This document shows positions 16,767 through 24,458 of a DNA stretch of 64,000 nucleotides, piece after piece. Every line of letters starts with the position of its first letter. Within the stretch, counting starts at the first letter, position 1. Made by a program: the position numbers and the translations under genes. The DNA lies in the NCBI RefSeq assembly GCF_002155265.1, contig NZ_CP021251.1, positions 1,240,001 to 1,304,000 of the forward strand, read 5' to 3'. The notes below the pieces were generated by a model. That model was not told the origin of the DNA, did not search any database, and was given only the letters and a program-made list of their open reading frames with translations. The DNA is from Corynebacterium pseudotuberculosis. GTDB taxonomy: Bacteria > Actinomycetota > Actinomycetes > Mycobacteriales > Mycobacteriaceae.

Positions 16767-17896
16767 GCGCTCACCGCCACGGTCCTTGGTGTGAACAGGT
16801 CACCGATCTGGATCATGAACGCCACGACAACCCCGGACGCGTACCGGTCAACCTCGGTGTGCTCGTGGATCCATGCGGTCAGGCGCTGCCAGATGTCGTA
16901 CTGGCTCATGCCGCTGTCATCCAAGACGTCCCACGCAGATTGAATCTGGCGGCGCATCTTAGAAAACTTGAAGTCCCCTTGAGCTTCAAGAGCCATGGCG
17001 GAGTTGCGGACGACGGGCTCGTAGGTGGCCATCGCGTCGAAACACAGGCGCAGGAGCGCCATGTCGTCGATCTTCTCTTTCAGCTTCACGACGCTGTAGT
17101 TGGTGTCGCGGACTACCTCTTCGAAGGGCAGCTGGTTGATGACAGCGAGCAGTTGGCTGATCTTGCGGTCCAGCCCGAGCGGAGCAAGGCCTTCGTCAAC
17201 GTTCTCTGCTGCGGTGAGTGCTCGGTTATGGGCTCTCAGCTGAGCGAGATCGGCCTCAATGTGGGCAAGGTTGAAACGCTCCGCACACGGCTTGCACAGG
17301 ACTGCGAAGTCGTCCGGGCCGAACGGCTCGGTGGCGTCGTCGAGAAAGACGATGTCGTAGGAGGCCTGTGAGGAATCGTGAGACCGGGTCCGAAGAGGCG
17401 TGTCACAGGTGGCGCAGCCACGTGAGCGCGTCAGAAGCAAGTCACGATTCTTGGTGAGCGCCGCATGGGTTTGCGTACGCCTAAGCACTGCGGCGGTCTT
17501 GTCGGGCAGTCCGGCTTTCTCGTGGAGGATGCCGACGAGCAGCTCGGCGACGTCGTACGCGAAGTTCTCCAGATCCACGTGCTCGCCGTGGGCGGCGATG
17601 TTCTGGGCGATGAGTTCCTGGGAGGCTAGATCCAACCCGTGAAGGCGCTCAACGAAGGCGTCGATGTCGAGGCGAGAACAGATCGCATTGGCGAGCTTCT
17701 TGGTGAAACCCGAAGGCCTGGATGCCATCGATTCGAGGACTGAGTCTGATGCCAGTGTCGATGGGTCTCGGTTGGTGCCCCACTCGTCTTCGGTGACAGT
17801 GGTGAACACAAAGATCAGCTCACGCATTCGCTCAGCACGCGCGAGGCCACCGGGCAGGGCTGGGGCGAGGCATGCAGCCAGCTCGTGGAACTTCAC
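16763..17896 (-). CDS. ABC-3C system effector-like protein with zinc-binding cysteines
   Basis: 377 aa from GTG at 17896, with AGGAGG four bases upstream. A CxxC...CxxC set (C161, C164, C201, C204) in the middle resembles the treble-clef of an HNH nuclease (DIVFLDDATEPFG between the pairs), but the expected catalytic His is not visible at the usual place. It may be an inactive or diverged HNH-like or purely zinc-binding domain. The C-terminus, SQYDIWQRLTAWIHEH...VVVAFMIQIGDLF, follows the pattern of ABC-3C C-terminal domains, which end in a FIQNCEVF-like stretch. It is first in the operon, so the operon promoter should lie just upstream of 17896. Effector activity is inferred from context. 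Confidence 0.65.
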   Translation of the reverse strand: MKFHELAACLAPALPGGLARAERMRELIFVFTTVTEDEWGTNRDPSTLASDSVLESMASRPSGFTKKLANAICSRLDIDAFVERLHGLDLASQELIAQNIAAHGEHVDLENFAYDVAELLVGILHEKAGLPDKTAAVLRRTQTHAALTKNRDLLLTRSRGCATCDTPLRTRSHDSSQASYDIVFLDDATEPFGPDDFAVLCKPCAERFNLAHIEADLAQLRAHNRALTAAENVDEGLAPLGLDRKISQLLAVINQLPFEEVVRDTNYSVVKLKEKIDDMALLRLCFDAMATYEPVVRNSAMALEAQGDFKFSKMRRQIQSAWDVLDDSGMSQYDIWQRLTAWIHEHTEVDRYASGVVVAFMIQIGDLFTPRTVAVSA

Positions 17897-18305
17897 TCGC
17901 CCTCCTCGTCTCTGCGGATCTCACGGTTCCTCACGGATTCGCCTCACGCTTTCTCACGGCCTGGCGAACCCCGATTTCTAGGGTTTTAACCAGATACCAC
18001 GACCAGTCGCGGCCACCACGAACGTGAAGACGTTCTTCACATCTTACCGTGAGCCGCCGACAAGTTGCGGCTCAACACGAGCGTGTAGAGCACACGACTG
18101 GCCAGGTGTCTCGATCGGGAAGCGTACGGCCTGGTCGTCAACAGAAAACAGGTTCATACGGAGACTCGCTAAGCGCTTGGCGGATACCTGCGACTACCCC
18201 TGGCAACCGGGGTTGGTCGCAGGGTCCGCCTTTCTGTGCTTAGCAACTCGTCTTCGAACTTGACGCGCACACGCGGGTCTCCCTTCTCACGAAGGGAAAA
18301 CCCTG
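17897..18305. other. Divergent intergenic region between defence operon and phage module
   Basis: No gene found. It should contain the minus-strand defence promoter near 17900-18000 and the plus-strand promoter of the sigma-like gene. The only striking structure is the hairpin at 18179-18230. Confidence 0.5.
18179..18230 (+). terminator. Large hairpin upstream of the sigma-like gene
   Basis: GGCGGA (18179-18184) pairs with TCCGCC (18225-18230), continued by CCTGCGAC/GTCGCAGG and CCCC/GGGG around a TGGCAA loop, then TTTCTG. It reads as a Rho-independent terminator (of something lost) or a structured leader before the gene at 18306. Confidence 0.5.
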
Positions 18306-18895
18306 ATGGCTACCGAGCCGAGAACTATCAAGATCCAGCTCAAGCATGAGCACACCGAGGGGATCAGCGAACGCTATCCCACCACCAGCGTCACCTATCT
18401 CATAACGGCCAGCGAAGCGCAGATCATGGTTGAATGCGACCTACACCTGCGCCGCCAGGAAGTGGCAGATCCAGAACAGGCAGAGCGTCGCAGCCTTCAC
18501 GAGATCTGTGACGAGCTGGGTAAGCACGATTACAACAACGCGAAGCAGCACCTTCGTAACACCACCTATCGGTCCGTGTCGGCAAAGGATGATGATGACG
18601 AGATACCCGTCATTGACGCTGTTGCCTCTAGTGCGGAGGATCCGCGATCCCGGGGGTATGGACGGGACGGCGAGGCGAGTATGCGCAGCTTAGACCAGAT
18701 GAGGCATGGGTCACTCAGCTTGAGGTGCGTGAGGCCTTGGCGAGTCTCGATCCGAAGGATCGCCTGGTGGTGGTTGGCATCCATATGCACGGCTATACCC
18801 AATCCCAGATCGCTCGCGTTTTGGGCATATCTCAACCAGCGGTGGCGAAGAGGCTGAAGAAGGACGAAGCACGCCTGCGCGAGCTTCTGTCCTAG
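18306..18895 (+). pseudogene. Phage-type sigma-70 region-4-like protein, frameshifted
   Basis: The ATG at 18306 follows GAAGGG. The first frame gives TIKIQLKHEHTEGISERYPT and a helical middle. The second frame, reached by a one-base shift near a G5 run (18652-18656), gives EYAQLRPDEAWVTQLEVREA, then SLDPKDRLVVVGIHMHGYTQ and SQIARVLGISQPAVAKRLKK. This is a clear sigma region-4-type HTH, ending in a stop at 18893-18895. Corrected length is about 196 aa. Such proteins commonly head phage or integrative-element replication modules containing DUF2800 and DUF2815. As written, the HTH is lost and the protein ends at 18857. Confidence 0.7.
18353..18375 (+). repeat. Right copy of the 23-bp direct repeat
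   Basis: Within the sigma-like gene (coding TEGISER); 22 of 23 bases match 4454-4476, 13.9 kb to the left, same orientation. See the left copy. Confidence 0.55.
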
Positions 18896-18923
18896 ATTGG
18901 TTATAAATCCGCTCTGCCCGAAG

Positions 18924-18981
18924 CCCTTCCTATGCAAGGCCACCCCAGCCAGTTCCGGTTCCTGGTCTTGCATAGGAAGGG
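18924..18981 (+). repeat. 15-bp perfect inverted repeat overlapping a ribosome-binding site
   Basis: CCCTTCCTATGCAAG (18924-18938) pairs exactly with CTTGCATAGGAAGGG (18967-18981). The right arm contains most of the Shine-Dalgarno of the next gene (GGAAGGGAGG before ATG 18992). It may be a terminator for the sigma-like gene or a structure that masks the next ribosome site. Confidence 0.55.
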
Positions 18982-18991
18982 AGGTCCGCTG

Positions 18992-19231
18992 ATGCGGCAC
19001 CAATTGAATCTCGACCTGGCGGCCCGTGAAAAGGTCGTGGGTCTGCGCCGGGTCACCCTGCGTGAACGCCTTGTCCGACTTATTCTCGGTGAGCCTAAGG
19101 AGTTCACTGTGGTCGTCCCCGGCGACAGCGTCGACCAGGTCACCATCACTCGGCACGGTGATGAAGAAGCCGATCTCATGGCGCTGGCCGCTGCCGTCGG
19201 TGCCACCCGGAATGGTGGTGATGCCGCGTGA
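18992..19231 (+). CDS. Hypothetical phage-module protein
   Basis: 79 aa. An upstream in-frame TTG/ATG region exists, but ATG 18992 has a strong GGAAGGGAGG ribosome site. Contains LDLAAREKVVGLRRVTLRER and a beta-like EFTVVVPGDSVDQVTIT. No family recognised. The stop overlaps the next start (GTGA), so the two are coupled. Codon use is GC-rich like the rest of the module. Confidence 0.55.
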   Translation: MRHQLNLDLAAREKVVGLRRVTLRERLVRLILGEPKEFTVVVPGDSVDQVTITRHGDEEADLMALAAAVGATRNGGDAA

Positions 19232-19650
19232 ACGTCACCGAAGCTAACCGCTACATCCAGGCGCTGAACCGGATCGCGGAGGGGGTCACGATGCTGGCCT
19301 CTGCGATCGAAGAGGCCGCGTGGGAATCGTTCGAGGATCACCCCGGTATGTCGGAGGCTCGCCCAATCGCCGCAGCCCAGCTCGCCCAGCCTGTGCTGGA
19401 AGCTGCAGCTGAGGAGTACGAAGCCGCCCACCAGCCGCCAGCCCCGGCACCGACACCGGCTCCTGCTCCGGAGGTTGTGCGGGTGTCGTTGGAGCAGGTC
19501 CGCACGGTTCTGGCGCGCCTGTCGCAGGCAGGCCATACCGCGCAGGTACGTGAGCTGATCCAGGCCGCTGGCGCGAACAAGCTCTCCGAGGTTGATCCGG
19601 CCAAGTTCGGGCGTCTGCTGGAGCAAGCGGAGGCGATTGCTGATGCCTGA
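19228..19650 (+). CDS. Hypothetical phage-module protein with Pro/Ala-rich linker
   Basis: 140 aa from GTG, coupled to the gene before. Residues 1-65 look helical; a low-complexity linker (PPAPAPTPAPAPE) follows; the C-terminal 60 residues (VSLEQVRTVLARLSQAGHTA...AEAIADA) form a small helical domain like those found just before DUF2800 genes in actinobacterial and firmicute prophages, often mislabelled in databases. The last 8 bases overlap the DUF2800 start. Confidence 0.6.
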   Translation: MNVTEANRYIQALNRIAEGVTMLASAIEEAAWESFEDHPGMSEARPIAAAQLAQPVLEAAAEEYEAAHQPPAPAPTPAPAPEVVRVSLEQVRTVLARLSQAGHTAQVRELIQAAGANKLSEVDPAKFGRLLEQAEAIADA

Positions 19651-20697
19651 CCAGCACGCACTGCTGAGCGCCTCGGGCGCGCACCGGTGGTTGGCCTACC
19701 CGCCATCAGCAACGCTGGAGGCTGGGCTGCCGGAGTCCTCCTCGTCCGCTGCCGAACAAGGAACCGCTGCTCACGAGTTCGCAGAGTGGAAGCTACGCCG
19801 CGCCCTACATGATGCTCCGACCGCGAAGCCGGTCTCTAGCTGGCATGACGCGGAGACGGAGGCCCTGACCGATGACTACGTGGCGTTTGTTCAGGAGCTG
19901 TTGCGTGATGTGCGGCAGGTGTGTGCTGATCCGCAGGTGCTCATCGAGCAGCGCTTGGACTTCTCGCATGTGGTGCCGGGTGGGTTCGGGACTGGGGACT
20001 GCGTCATCATCGCTGAACCCCTCCTGCACATCATCGACCTGAAATACGGCCAGAGTGTCATGGTCGAAGCTGAGCAGAATCCGCAGCTCATGTTGTATGC
20101 CCTGAGTGCGCTGAACGCGTTCGGGTCGTTGCATGACATCGACCAGGTGGCGGTCACGATCTTCCAACCCAGTCGCTCGAACATCTCCACTTGTACCATA
20201 TCGGTCACCGACTTGGAGGCGTGGGCGGAAAAGGTGGTGAAACCTCGTGCCGAAGCGAACCTCGTGCTTGCCAAGCATGAATTCGCGCCGCCCGCCGAAC
20301 TCGGCGATGCCGAGATCGCACAGGTGCTGTACCGGCTACCGAGTCTCAGTGCATGGGCGACTGATGCGGAAGCACACGCGCTGTCGCTGGCGGTGAACCA
20401 GGGTAAAACCTGGCCTGGGTTCAAGCTCGTCGAAGGTCGTTCGATCCGCAAATACGCCGACGAGTCCGCTGTTGCCGAGATGGCCGGAACTGGCGGTATC
20501 ACTGACATCTACGACTACGACCACAAGCTCAAGACGATCACCACGCTGGAGAAGCAAGCAGGTAAGAAGCGCTTCACCGAACTCCTCGGGGATCTCGTGG
20601 TCGAACCTGCTGGTAACTCACGCTCGCCTCCGACTACGACAAGAGGCCCGTATTGAAGATTCAGTCGACCGCTAACGAATTCACTGCAATCAAGTAA
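19643..20697 (+). CDS. DUF2800 protein (phage RecB-like/PD-(D/E)XK nuclease family), frameshifted near the end
   Basis: ATG at 19643 follows GGAGG. HALLSASGAHRWLAYPPSA, AAEQGTAAHEFAEWKLR, VIIAEPLLHIIDLKYGQSV and NPQLMLYALSALNAFG are hallmark DUF2800 stretches. The EQGTxxHE, D..K and QL.lYA pattern is that of a Cas4/RecB-type nuclease core. As written the frame ends at 20656. One extra A in the AA doublet at 20615-20616 restores LTLASDYDKRPVLKIQ and the usual C-terminus FTAIK, stopping at 20697. It partners the DUF2815 protein downstream in phage recombination or replication modules. Likely functional if the base is truly present. Confidence 0.8.
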
Positions 20698-20720
20698 CTA
20701 AGAAGAAAGGTAAGACACGT

Positions 20721-21113
20721 ATGTCTACATCGAATCCGACCCATGTGGTCACCGGCGAAGTTCGCCTGTTCTACGCCAACATTTTCGAGGCTAACTCCAT
20801 CCAAGGAAGCAAGCCCAAGTACTCGGTTAGCTTGATCATCCCCAAGGGTGACACCGAGATGCTGGCCAAGATCGAGCGCGCGATTGATGCGACGATCGAG
20901 GTTGGGATTGGGAAGTTCGGTGGCAATCGTCCCAACAAGGCTGCCCTGAAGCTGCCCCTGCGCGACGACGAAGCCTACGCAGGCGCAATGTTCGTTAACG
21001 CCGACAGTAAGACCCCGCCACAGGTGGTGGATGCGGCCATGCAGGCGATCGTGGATCCGACCGGGGGCGACTTCGGAGGCTTCACCACTACGTCGGACGA
21101 CTTCCTGAACTAG
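20721..21113 (+). CDS. DUF2815 (phage ssDNA-binding-like) protein, internally shortened
   Basis: 130 aa. The start THVVTGEVRLFYANIFEA, KYSVSLIIPKGD and AGAMFVNADSKTPPQVVD are typical of DUF2815, whose members usually run 180-200 aa. The OB-fold-like core normally continues after 'IVD' with a Tyr/Ser/Gly-rich segment ending in GCGLxNIQKxRDG. Here it jumps from QAIVDPT to GGDFGGF...DDFLN, the usual acidic tail. About 50-60 residues appear to be lost by an in-frame deletion. Probably non-functional. Good ribosome site AAGAAAGG before ATG 20721. Confidence 0.75.
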   Translation: MSTSNPTHVVTGEVRLFYANIFEANSIQGSKPKYSVSLIIPKGDTEMLAKIERAIDATIEVGIGKFGGNRPNKAALKLPLRDDEAYAGAMFVNADSKTPPQVVDAAMQAIVDPTGGDFGGFTTTSDDFLN

Positions 21114-21130
21114 AAGAACGGAGAATCATT

Positions 21131-21340
21131 ATGAACGAGTGTTATACAGCGGCACTGTCTGCAAACACCATCACAGTCGTGACCATGTTCGTGGGCGCTG
21201 TCGCCGGTTTGGTCCTTATGGAGGTCGCCTCTTTGATTTCCGAGCGGTGGAAGATCCGTCGCAATCGCAAGCGCATCGACAAGCTCATGGCTGACACCGA
21301 GGCCGAGCTCGAGAAGTATCGCGCTGACCGAGAGCACTAA
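21131..21340 (+). CDS. Small single-span membrane protein of the phage module
   Basis: 69 aa: a short N-terminus, one membrane span (about residues 13-35, TITVVTMFVGAVAGLVLMEV), then a basic and coiled-coil tail (RRNRKRIDKL, EAELEKYR). GGAGAATCATT precedes the ATG. No family recognised; a small membrane protein at this place is common in phage replication modules. Confidence 0.55.
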   Translation: MNECYTAALSANTITVVTMFVGAVAGLVLMEVASLISERWKIRRNRKRIDKLMADTEAELEKYRADREH

Positions 21341-21350
21341 CCCCTCACCC

Positions 21351-21401
21351 GTGCTGGGAGGAAACCATGCCCGCTTCTGGGTTGTGGCATCCTCCCAGCA
21401 C
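21351..21401 (+). terminator. Hairpin after the small membrane gene
   Basis: GTGCTGGGAGGA (21351-21362) pairs with TCCTCCCAGCAC (21390-21401), with ATGCC/GGCAT inside. Followed by CCTTGTTCTT. Probable terminator. Confidence 0.5.
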
Positions 21402-21425
21402 CCTTGTTCTTAGGAGCTATAGCGC

Positions 21426-21920
21426 ATGCGTGAACTCTTCATTGGAATCGAGACTTTTTATCGGTGACCCTAGCCAAGGCTGGGATCTATCCCTACGCCG
21501 ACCACGGCGACTTCGAACTTCTCCTGTTCGGTTACTTGATCGATGCTAGCCCGGTTGAAGTCATCGATCTTGTCTCCGGTGAGCAGCTACCCAGCGAGGT
21601 GCTGGTCTCGCTGGTTGGCCCTGCTGACGAGTTTGCAGCGCACCGAATACGGCTACCGCCCTTGGTCTATATCTGCTCCCCATACTCCGGGGACGTGGAG
21701 ATAAACGTGCAGTTAGCCCATGACTTCTGTGCGCGTGCGGTGATCAGGGGGGGCAAAAATCCGCTTGCTCCGCATTTGCACTACCCGCAATTCATGGACG
21801 ACATCTGCTCCAGATGATCGTGAGCTAGCGATGTTCTTCAACCGCATCCTGCTGCCCAAATGAGAAGCGATCTGGGTCTACACGGCCGCGTGTCGTCGGG
21901 GATACACGTCAAGATTGGCG
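21426..21920 (+). pseudogene. Deletion scar: phage DNA polymerase start joined to a DUF4406-like end
   Basis: ATG 21426 after AGGAG gives MRELFIGIETF. One extra T in a T5 run (21455-21459) continues as SVTLAKAGIYPYADHGDFEL and LLFGYLIDASPVEVIDL, the start of a phage family-A DNA polymerase (3'-5' exonuclease region). After about residue 75 the text switches to PLVYICSPYSGDVEINVQL and NPLAPHLHYPQFMDD, which is DUF4406. It continues in another frame with DDRELAMFFNRILLPK, a TGA where Cys is expected, EAIWVY and GRVSSGI. Hundreds of polymerase codons are gone. Several frame and stop lesions make this a true relic. Confidence 0.65.
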
Positions 21921-22075
21921 ATCAGCAGAATAACGCCCATTACTCGAACCAACACGACGTGGCCACTGCGGCGGATCTTGAAGCTGTCGCTAGGCTCGAC
22001 CGTGGGGAGATTGCACAAGAACACTTTGAGACTGCGCTTGAACAGCGTCACCAGTCCCACAGCGTAAAGGAGCAT
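21878..22075 (-). CDS. Possible small membrane protein (DUF6199-like)
   Basis: 65 aa if started at ATG 22075 (an earlier in-frame start at 22123 exists). LLYAVGLVTLFKRSLKVF, then VEPSDSFKIRRSGHVVLV and a second hydrophobic stretch, resemble the short two-span 'EPSDxY...RxGG' proteins. The end overlaps the phage scar on the other strand, so the C-terminus may be altered by the insertion junction. It could be a shadow of the decayed DNA; moderate doubt. Confidence 0.35.
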   Translation of the reverse strand: MLLYAVGLVTLFKRSLKVFLCNLPTVEPSDSFKIRRSGHVVLVRVMGVILLIANLDVYPRRHAAV

Positions 22076-22175
22076 AAGGTCGCTACCTAATGGGTAGCAA
22101 CCTGCACGTACACTGGGCACCAAAATTGCGCCACTTGTGGACTAAAGCATCATCTAGAAGTACTCCGAAACACGA

Positions 22176-22213
22176 CAACCCCTGCTTACACCGTGACGGT
22201 GAAACAAGGGTTG
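22176..22213 (-). terminator. glnA terminator hairpin
   Basis: CAACCC (22176-22181) pairs with GGGTTG (22208-22213), extended by CTT and by CACCG/CGGTG (22189-22201). It lies downstream of the glnA stop on the minus strand and is followed by TGTCGTGTTT. Confidence 0.55.
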
Positions 22214-22273
22214 CGCTGCTAACTAGGGTTTTGTAAACGGAAGCTGGCTAGTTCCGCAAAACTCCATTAAAAA

Positions 22274-23710
22274 TCAGCAGTCAAAGTACATCTCAAACTC
22301 CTGCGGCGTCGGGCGCAGGCGAGTAGGAGTGATTTCTTCGTCGTACTTGAGCTTGATGTATGTGTCGATGAGATCCTCGGTGAACACATCGCAGTCGGTC
22401 AGGAACTCGTTGTCCTCTTCCAGAGCCTTGAGCGACTCCACCAGTGAGGTGGGAGCCTGTGGGATGCTTGTTGCTTCCTCTGGGGGTAGCTCGTAGAGGT
22501 CCTTATCCACCGGCGCGTGCGGTTCGATGCGGTTCTTGATGCCATCAAGGCCGGCGAGCATCATTGCAGCAAAGCCAAAGTAGGGGTTGCCTGAAGGGTC
22601 TGGTGCGCGGAACTCAATGCGCTTGGCCTTGGGGTTGGAGCCCGTAATAGGAATACGGATTGCCGCAGAGCGGTTGCGCTGCGAGTAAACCAGGTTGATG
22701 GGGGCCTCGAATCCCGGAACCAGTCGGTGGTAGGAGTTGAGCGTGGGGTTGGTAAACGCCAAGACCGCGCCAGCGTGGTGCAGGATGCCGCCGATGTAGT
22801 AGCGGGCCATGTCGGAAAGCCCGGCGTAGCCGGATTCATCGTGGAAGAGAGGCTTGCCGTCTTTCCAGAGAGACTGATGGGCATGCATGCCGGACCCGTT
22901 ATCGCCTGCGATGGGCTTGGGCATAAAGGTGGCAGCGCGGCCATTTTGGGCGGCAGTGTTCTTGATGATGTATTTGAAGGTCTGTAGATCGTCGGCAGCA
23001 TGCAGCAGCGTGTTAAAGCGATAGTTGATCTCTTGCTGCCCACCGGTGCCTACCTCGTGGTGAAAACGCTCGATATGGAAGCCGGCGTTGATGAGGTTAC
23101 GCGTCATCTCGTCGCGAATGTCTACGGTTTGATCGTGGGGAGCGACGGGGAAGTATCCGCCTTTGACCCGGTTCTTGCCGCCAAGGTTGCGGGTGCCGTC
23201 GAGGTTGTATTCTTTGCCTCGGTTCCACCAGCCCTCGTCGGAGTCGACTTCATAGAAACCAGCGTTGATGTCTGTGGAGTAGCGGACGGAATCGAAGAGG
23301 TAGAACTCGGCTTCTGCGCCAAAATTACAGGTGTCGGCGATGCCCGTGGAGGTGAGATACTCTTCTGCCTTGCGTGCCACGTTGCGCGGATCTCGGGAGA
23401 ATGCCTCGCGGGTAAAAGGATCGTGGACAAAGAACTTAATGTTTAAGGTCTTTGCTTTGCGGAACGGGTCCAAGGTTGCGGTTGCAAGGTCCGGTAGCAG
23501 ATTCATGTCGGACTCATCGATGGTGGTAAAACCGCGGATTGAAGAGCCATCAAAAGCTAGGCCCTCTTCGATAGCATCCTCATCCAACATTCCTGCAGGA
23601 ATGGAGAAGTGCTGTTCGATGCCCGGGACGTCGGTGAAGCGAACATCGACGAACTCAACATTTTCGTCTTTGATAAACTTGATAACGTCTTCGGATGTAC
23701 TGAAGGCCAC
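22274..23710 (-). CDS. glnA: Type I glutamine synthetase
   Basis: 478 aa from GTG at 23710, chosen because CCAAGGAG precedes it and [20 protein letters not shown] is the usual N-terminus; the frame also opens further upstream. Synthesises glutamine from glutamate, ammonia and ATP; cytoplasmic dodecamer. Visible motifs: DGSSIRGF, the metal-binding [23 protein letters not shown], the ATP-binding [13 protein letters not shown] region, and NRSAAIRIP with [14 protein letters not shown] contains the Tyr that is adenylylated in GlnA-I enzymes. A hairpin follows; the gene is transcribed away from the RDD gene. AmtR control is known in C. glutamicum, but no clear box was found here. Confidence 0.95.
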   Translation of the reverse strand: MAFSTSEDVIKFIKDENVEFVDVRFTDVPGIEQHFSIPAGMLDEDAIEEGLAFDGSSIRGFTTIDESDMNLLPDLATATLDPFRKAKTLNIKFFVHDPFTREAFSRDPRNVARKAEEYLTSTGIADTCNFGAEAEFYLFDSVRYSTDINAGFYEVDSDEGWWNRGKEYNLDGTRNLGGKNRVKGGYFPVAPHDQTVDIRDEMTRNLINAGFHIERFHHEVGTGGQQEINYRFNTLLHAADDLQTFKYIIKNTAAQNGRAATFMPKPIAGDNGSGMHAHQSLWKDGKPLFHDESGYAGLSDMARYYIGGILHHAGAVLAFTNPTLNSYHRLVPGFEAPINLVYSQRNRSAAIRIPITGSNPKAKRIEFRAPDPSGNPYFGFAAMMLAGLDGIKNRIEPHAPVDKDLYELPPEEATSIPQAPTSLVESLKALEEDNEFLTDCDVFTEDLIDTYIKLKYDEEITPTRLRPTPQEFEMYFDC

Positions 23711-23914
23711 GTTGACTCCTTGGAGAACATTGTTGTGTTTTCTTTGCACTGTTAGCCTTAATGTCGGAGCTAAACAGTGCAAGTTGTGGGGTACGGCACT
23801 ATAAAAAGTCGGTTTCTCTAGGATAGCAGGAGAGAAGCTAATTACCTATCGCTTGACCGATATCTATTGTCCGTGGTTTCCCACTCAAGCTGTATAAGAA
23901 CTACAGTAGTCCAC

Positions 23915-24388
23915 ATGGCAAAACCGAAGCGTAGTTGGCTCGACGGGCCGGAGATTCCCTCACAAATTGACTGCGATACCCCCGCCCGCTGGCCAGGTGA
24001 ACACCTTGGGCTTCCACAAAAAGGACCAGGAGCTTTAGGCAGTGTTCTGCGGCGTTCGTGCGGGGTCCTCATAGACTGGGGTATCTGCTTGGCCAGCGCA
24101 GCGGTGATTCACATGTTTACCCCAGCACTCGGGGGCGTTTCCACCGCCACTCTCATCCTGTTTTTTATCCTCGGCGTAGTTAGTGTTTGGCTTTTCGCAC
24201 GGACTCCTGGGCAAGCAATACTCGGAATGGGGGTAGCTCGCGTTGACGTTCGAACTGAAAAAGTGGGATTTGTGCGTGCCTTGGTGCGCACAGCCCTTAC
24301 TTGTTTTATCTTCCCCGCAGTGCTTGTAGACGCCGATGGCCGCGGCATGCATGATCGTGCCACGGGAACCGCGGTAGTTTTTGGATAA
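23915..24388 (+). CDS. RDD family membrane protein
   Basis: 157 aa from ATG 23915 (start of MAKPKRSWLDGPEIPSQ); the open frame extends upstream but without a ribosome site. RRSCGVLIDWGICLASAAV carries the defining Arg-Asp pair of RDD domains at the start of span one. A second span (ATLILFFILGVVSVWLF), TPGQAILGMGVARVD, and a third span before DGRGMHDRATGTAVV follow. Function of this family is unknown in most cases. It is divergent from glnA, and in corynebacteria and mycobacteria an RDD gene commonly sits there. A TATAAG -10-like element lies at 23893-23898. Confidence 0.85.
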   Translation: MAKPKRSWLDGPEIPSQIDCDTPARWPGEHLGLPQKGPGALGSVLRRSCGVLIDWGICLASAAVIHMFTPALGGVSTATLILFFILGVVSVWLFARTPGQAILGMGVARVDVRTEKVGFVRALVRTALTCFIFPAVLVDADGRGMHDRATGTAVVFG

Positions 24389-24404
24389 TTAAAAAACTAC
24401 GAGA

Positions 24405-24440
24405 AAAGGCTTGATCACTACAAACAGTGATCAAGCCTTT
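24405..24440. terminator. Bidirectional terminator between RDD and DUF4191 genes
   Basis: AAAGGCTTGATCACT (24405-24419) pairs perfectly with AGTGATCAAGCCTTT (24426-24440); A-run before and T-run after, serving convergent genes. Confidence 0.85.
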
Positions 24441-24458
24441 ATTTGTGTAAAAGATCGT

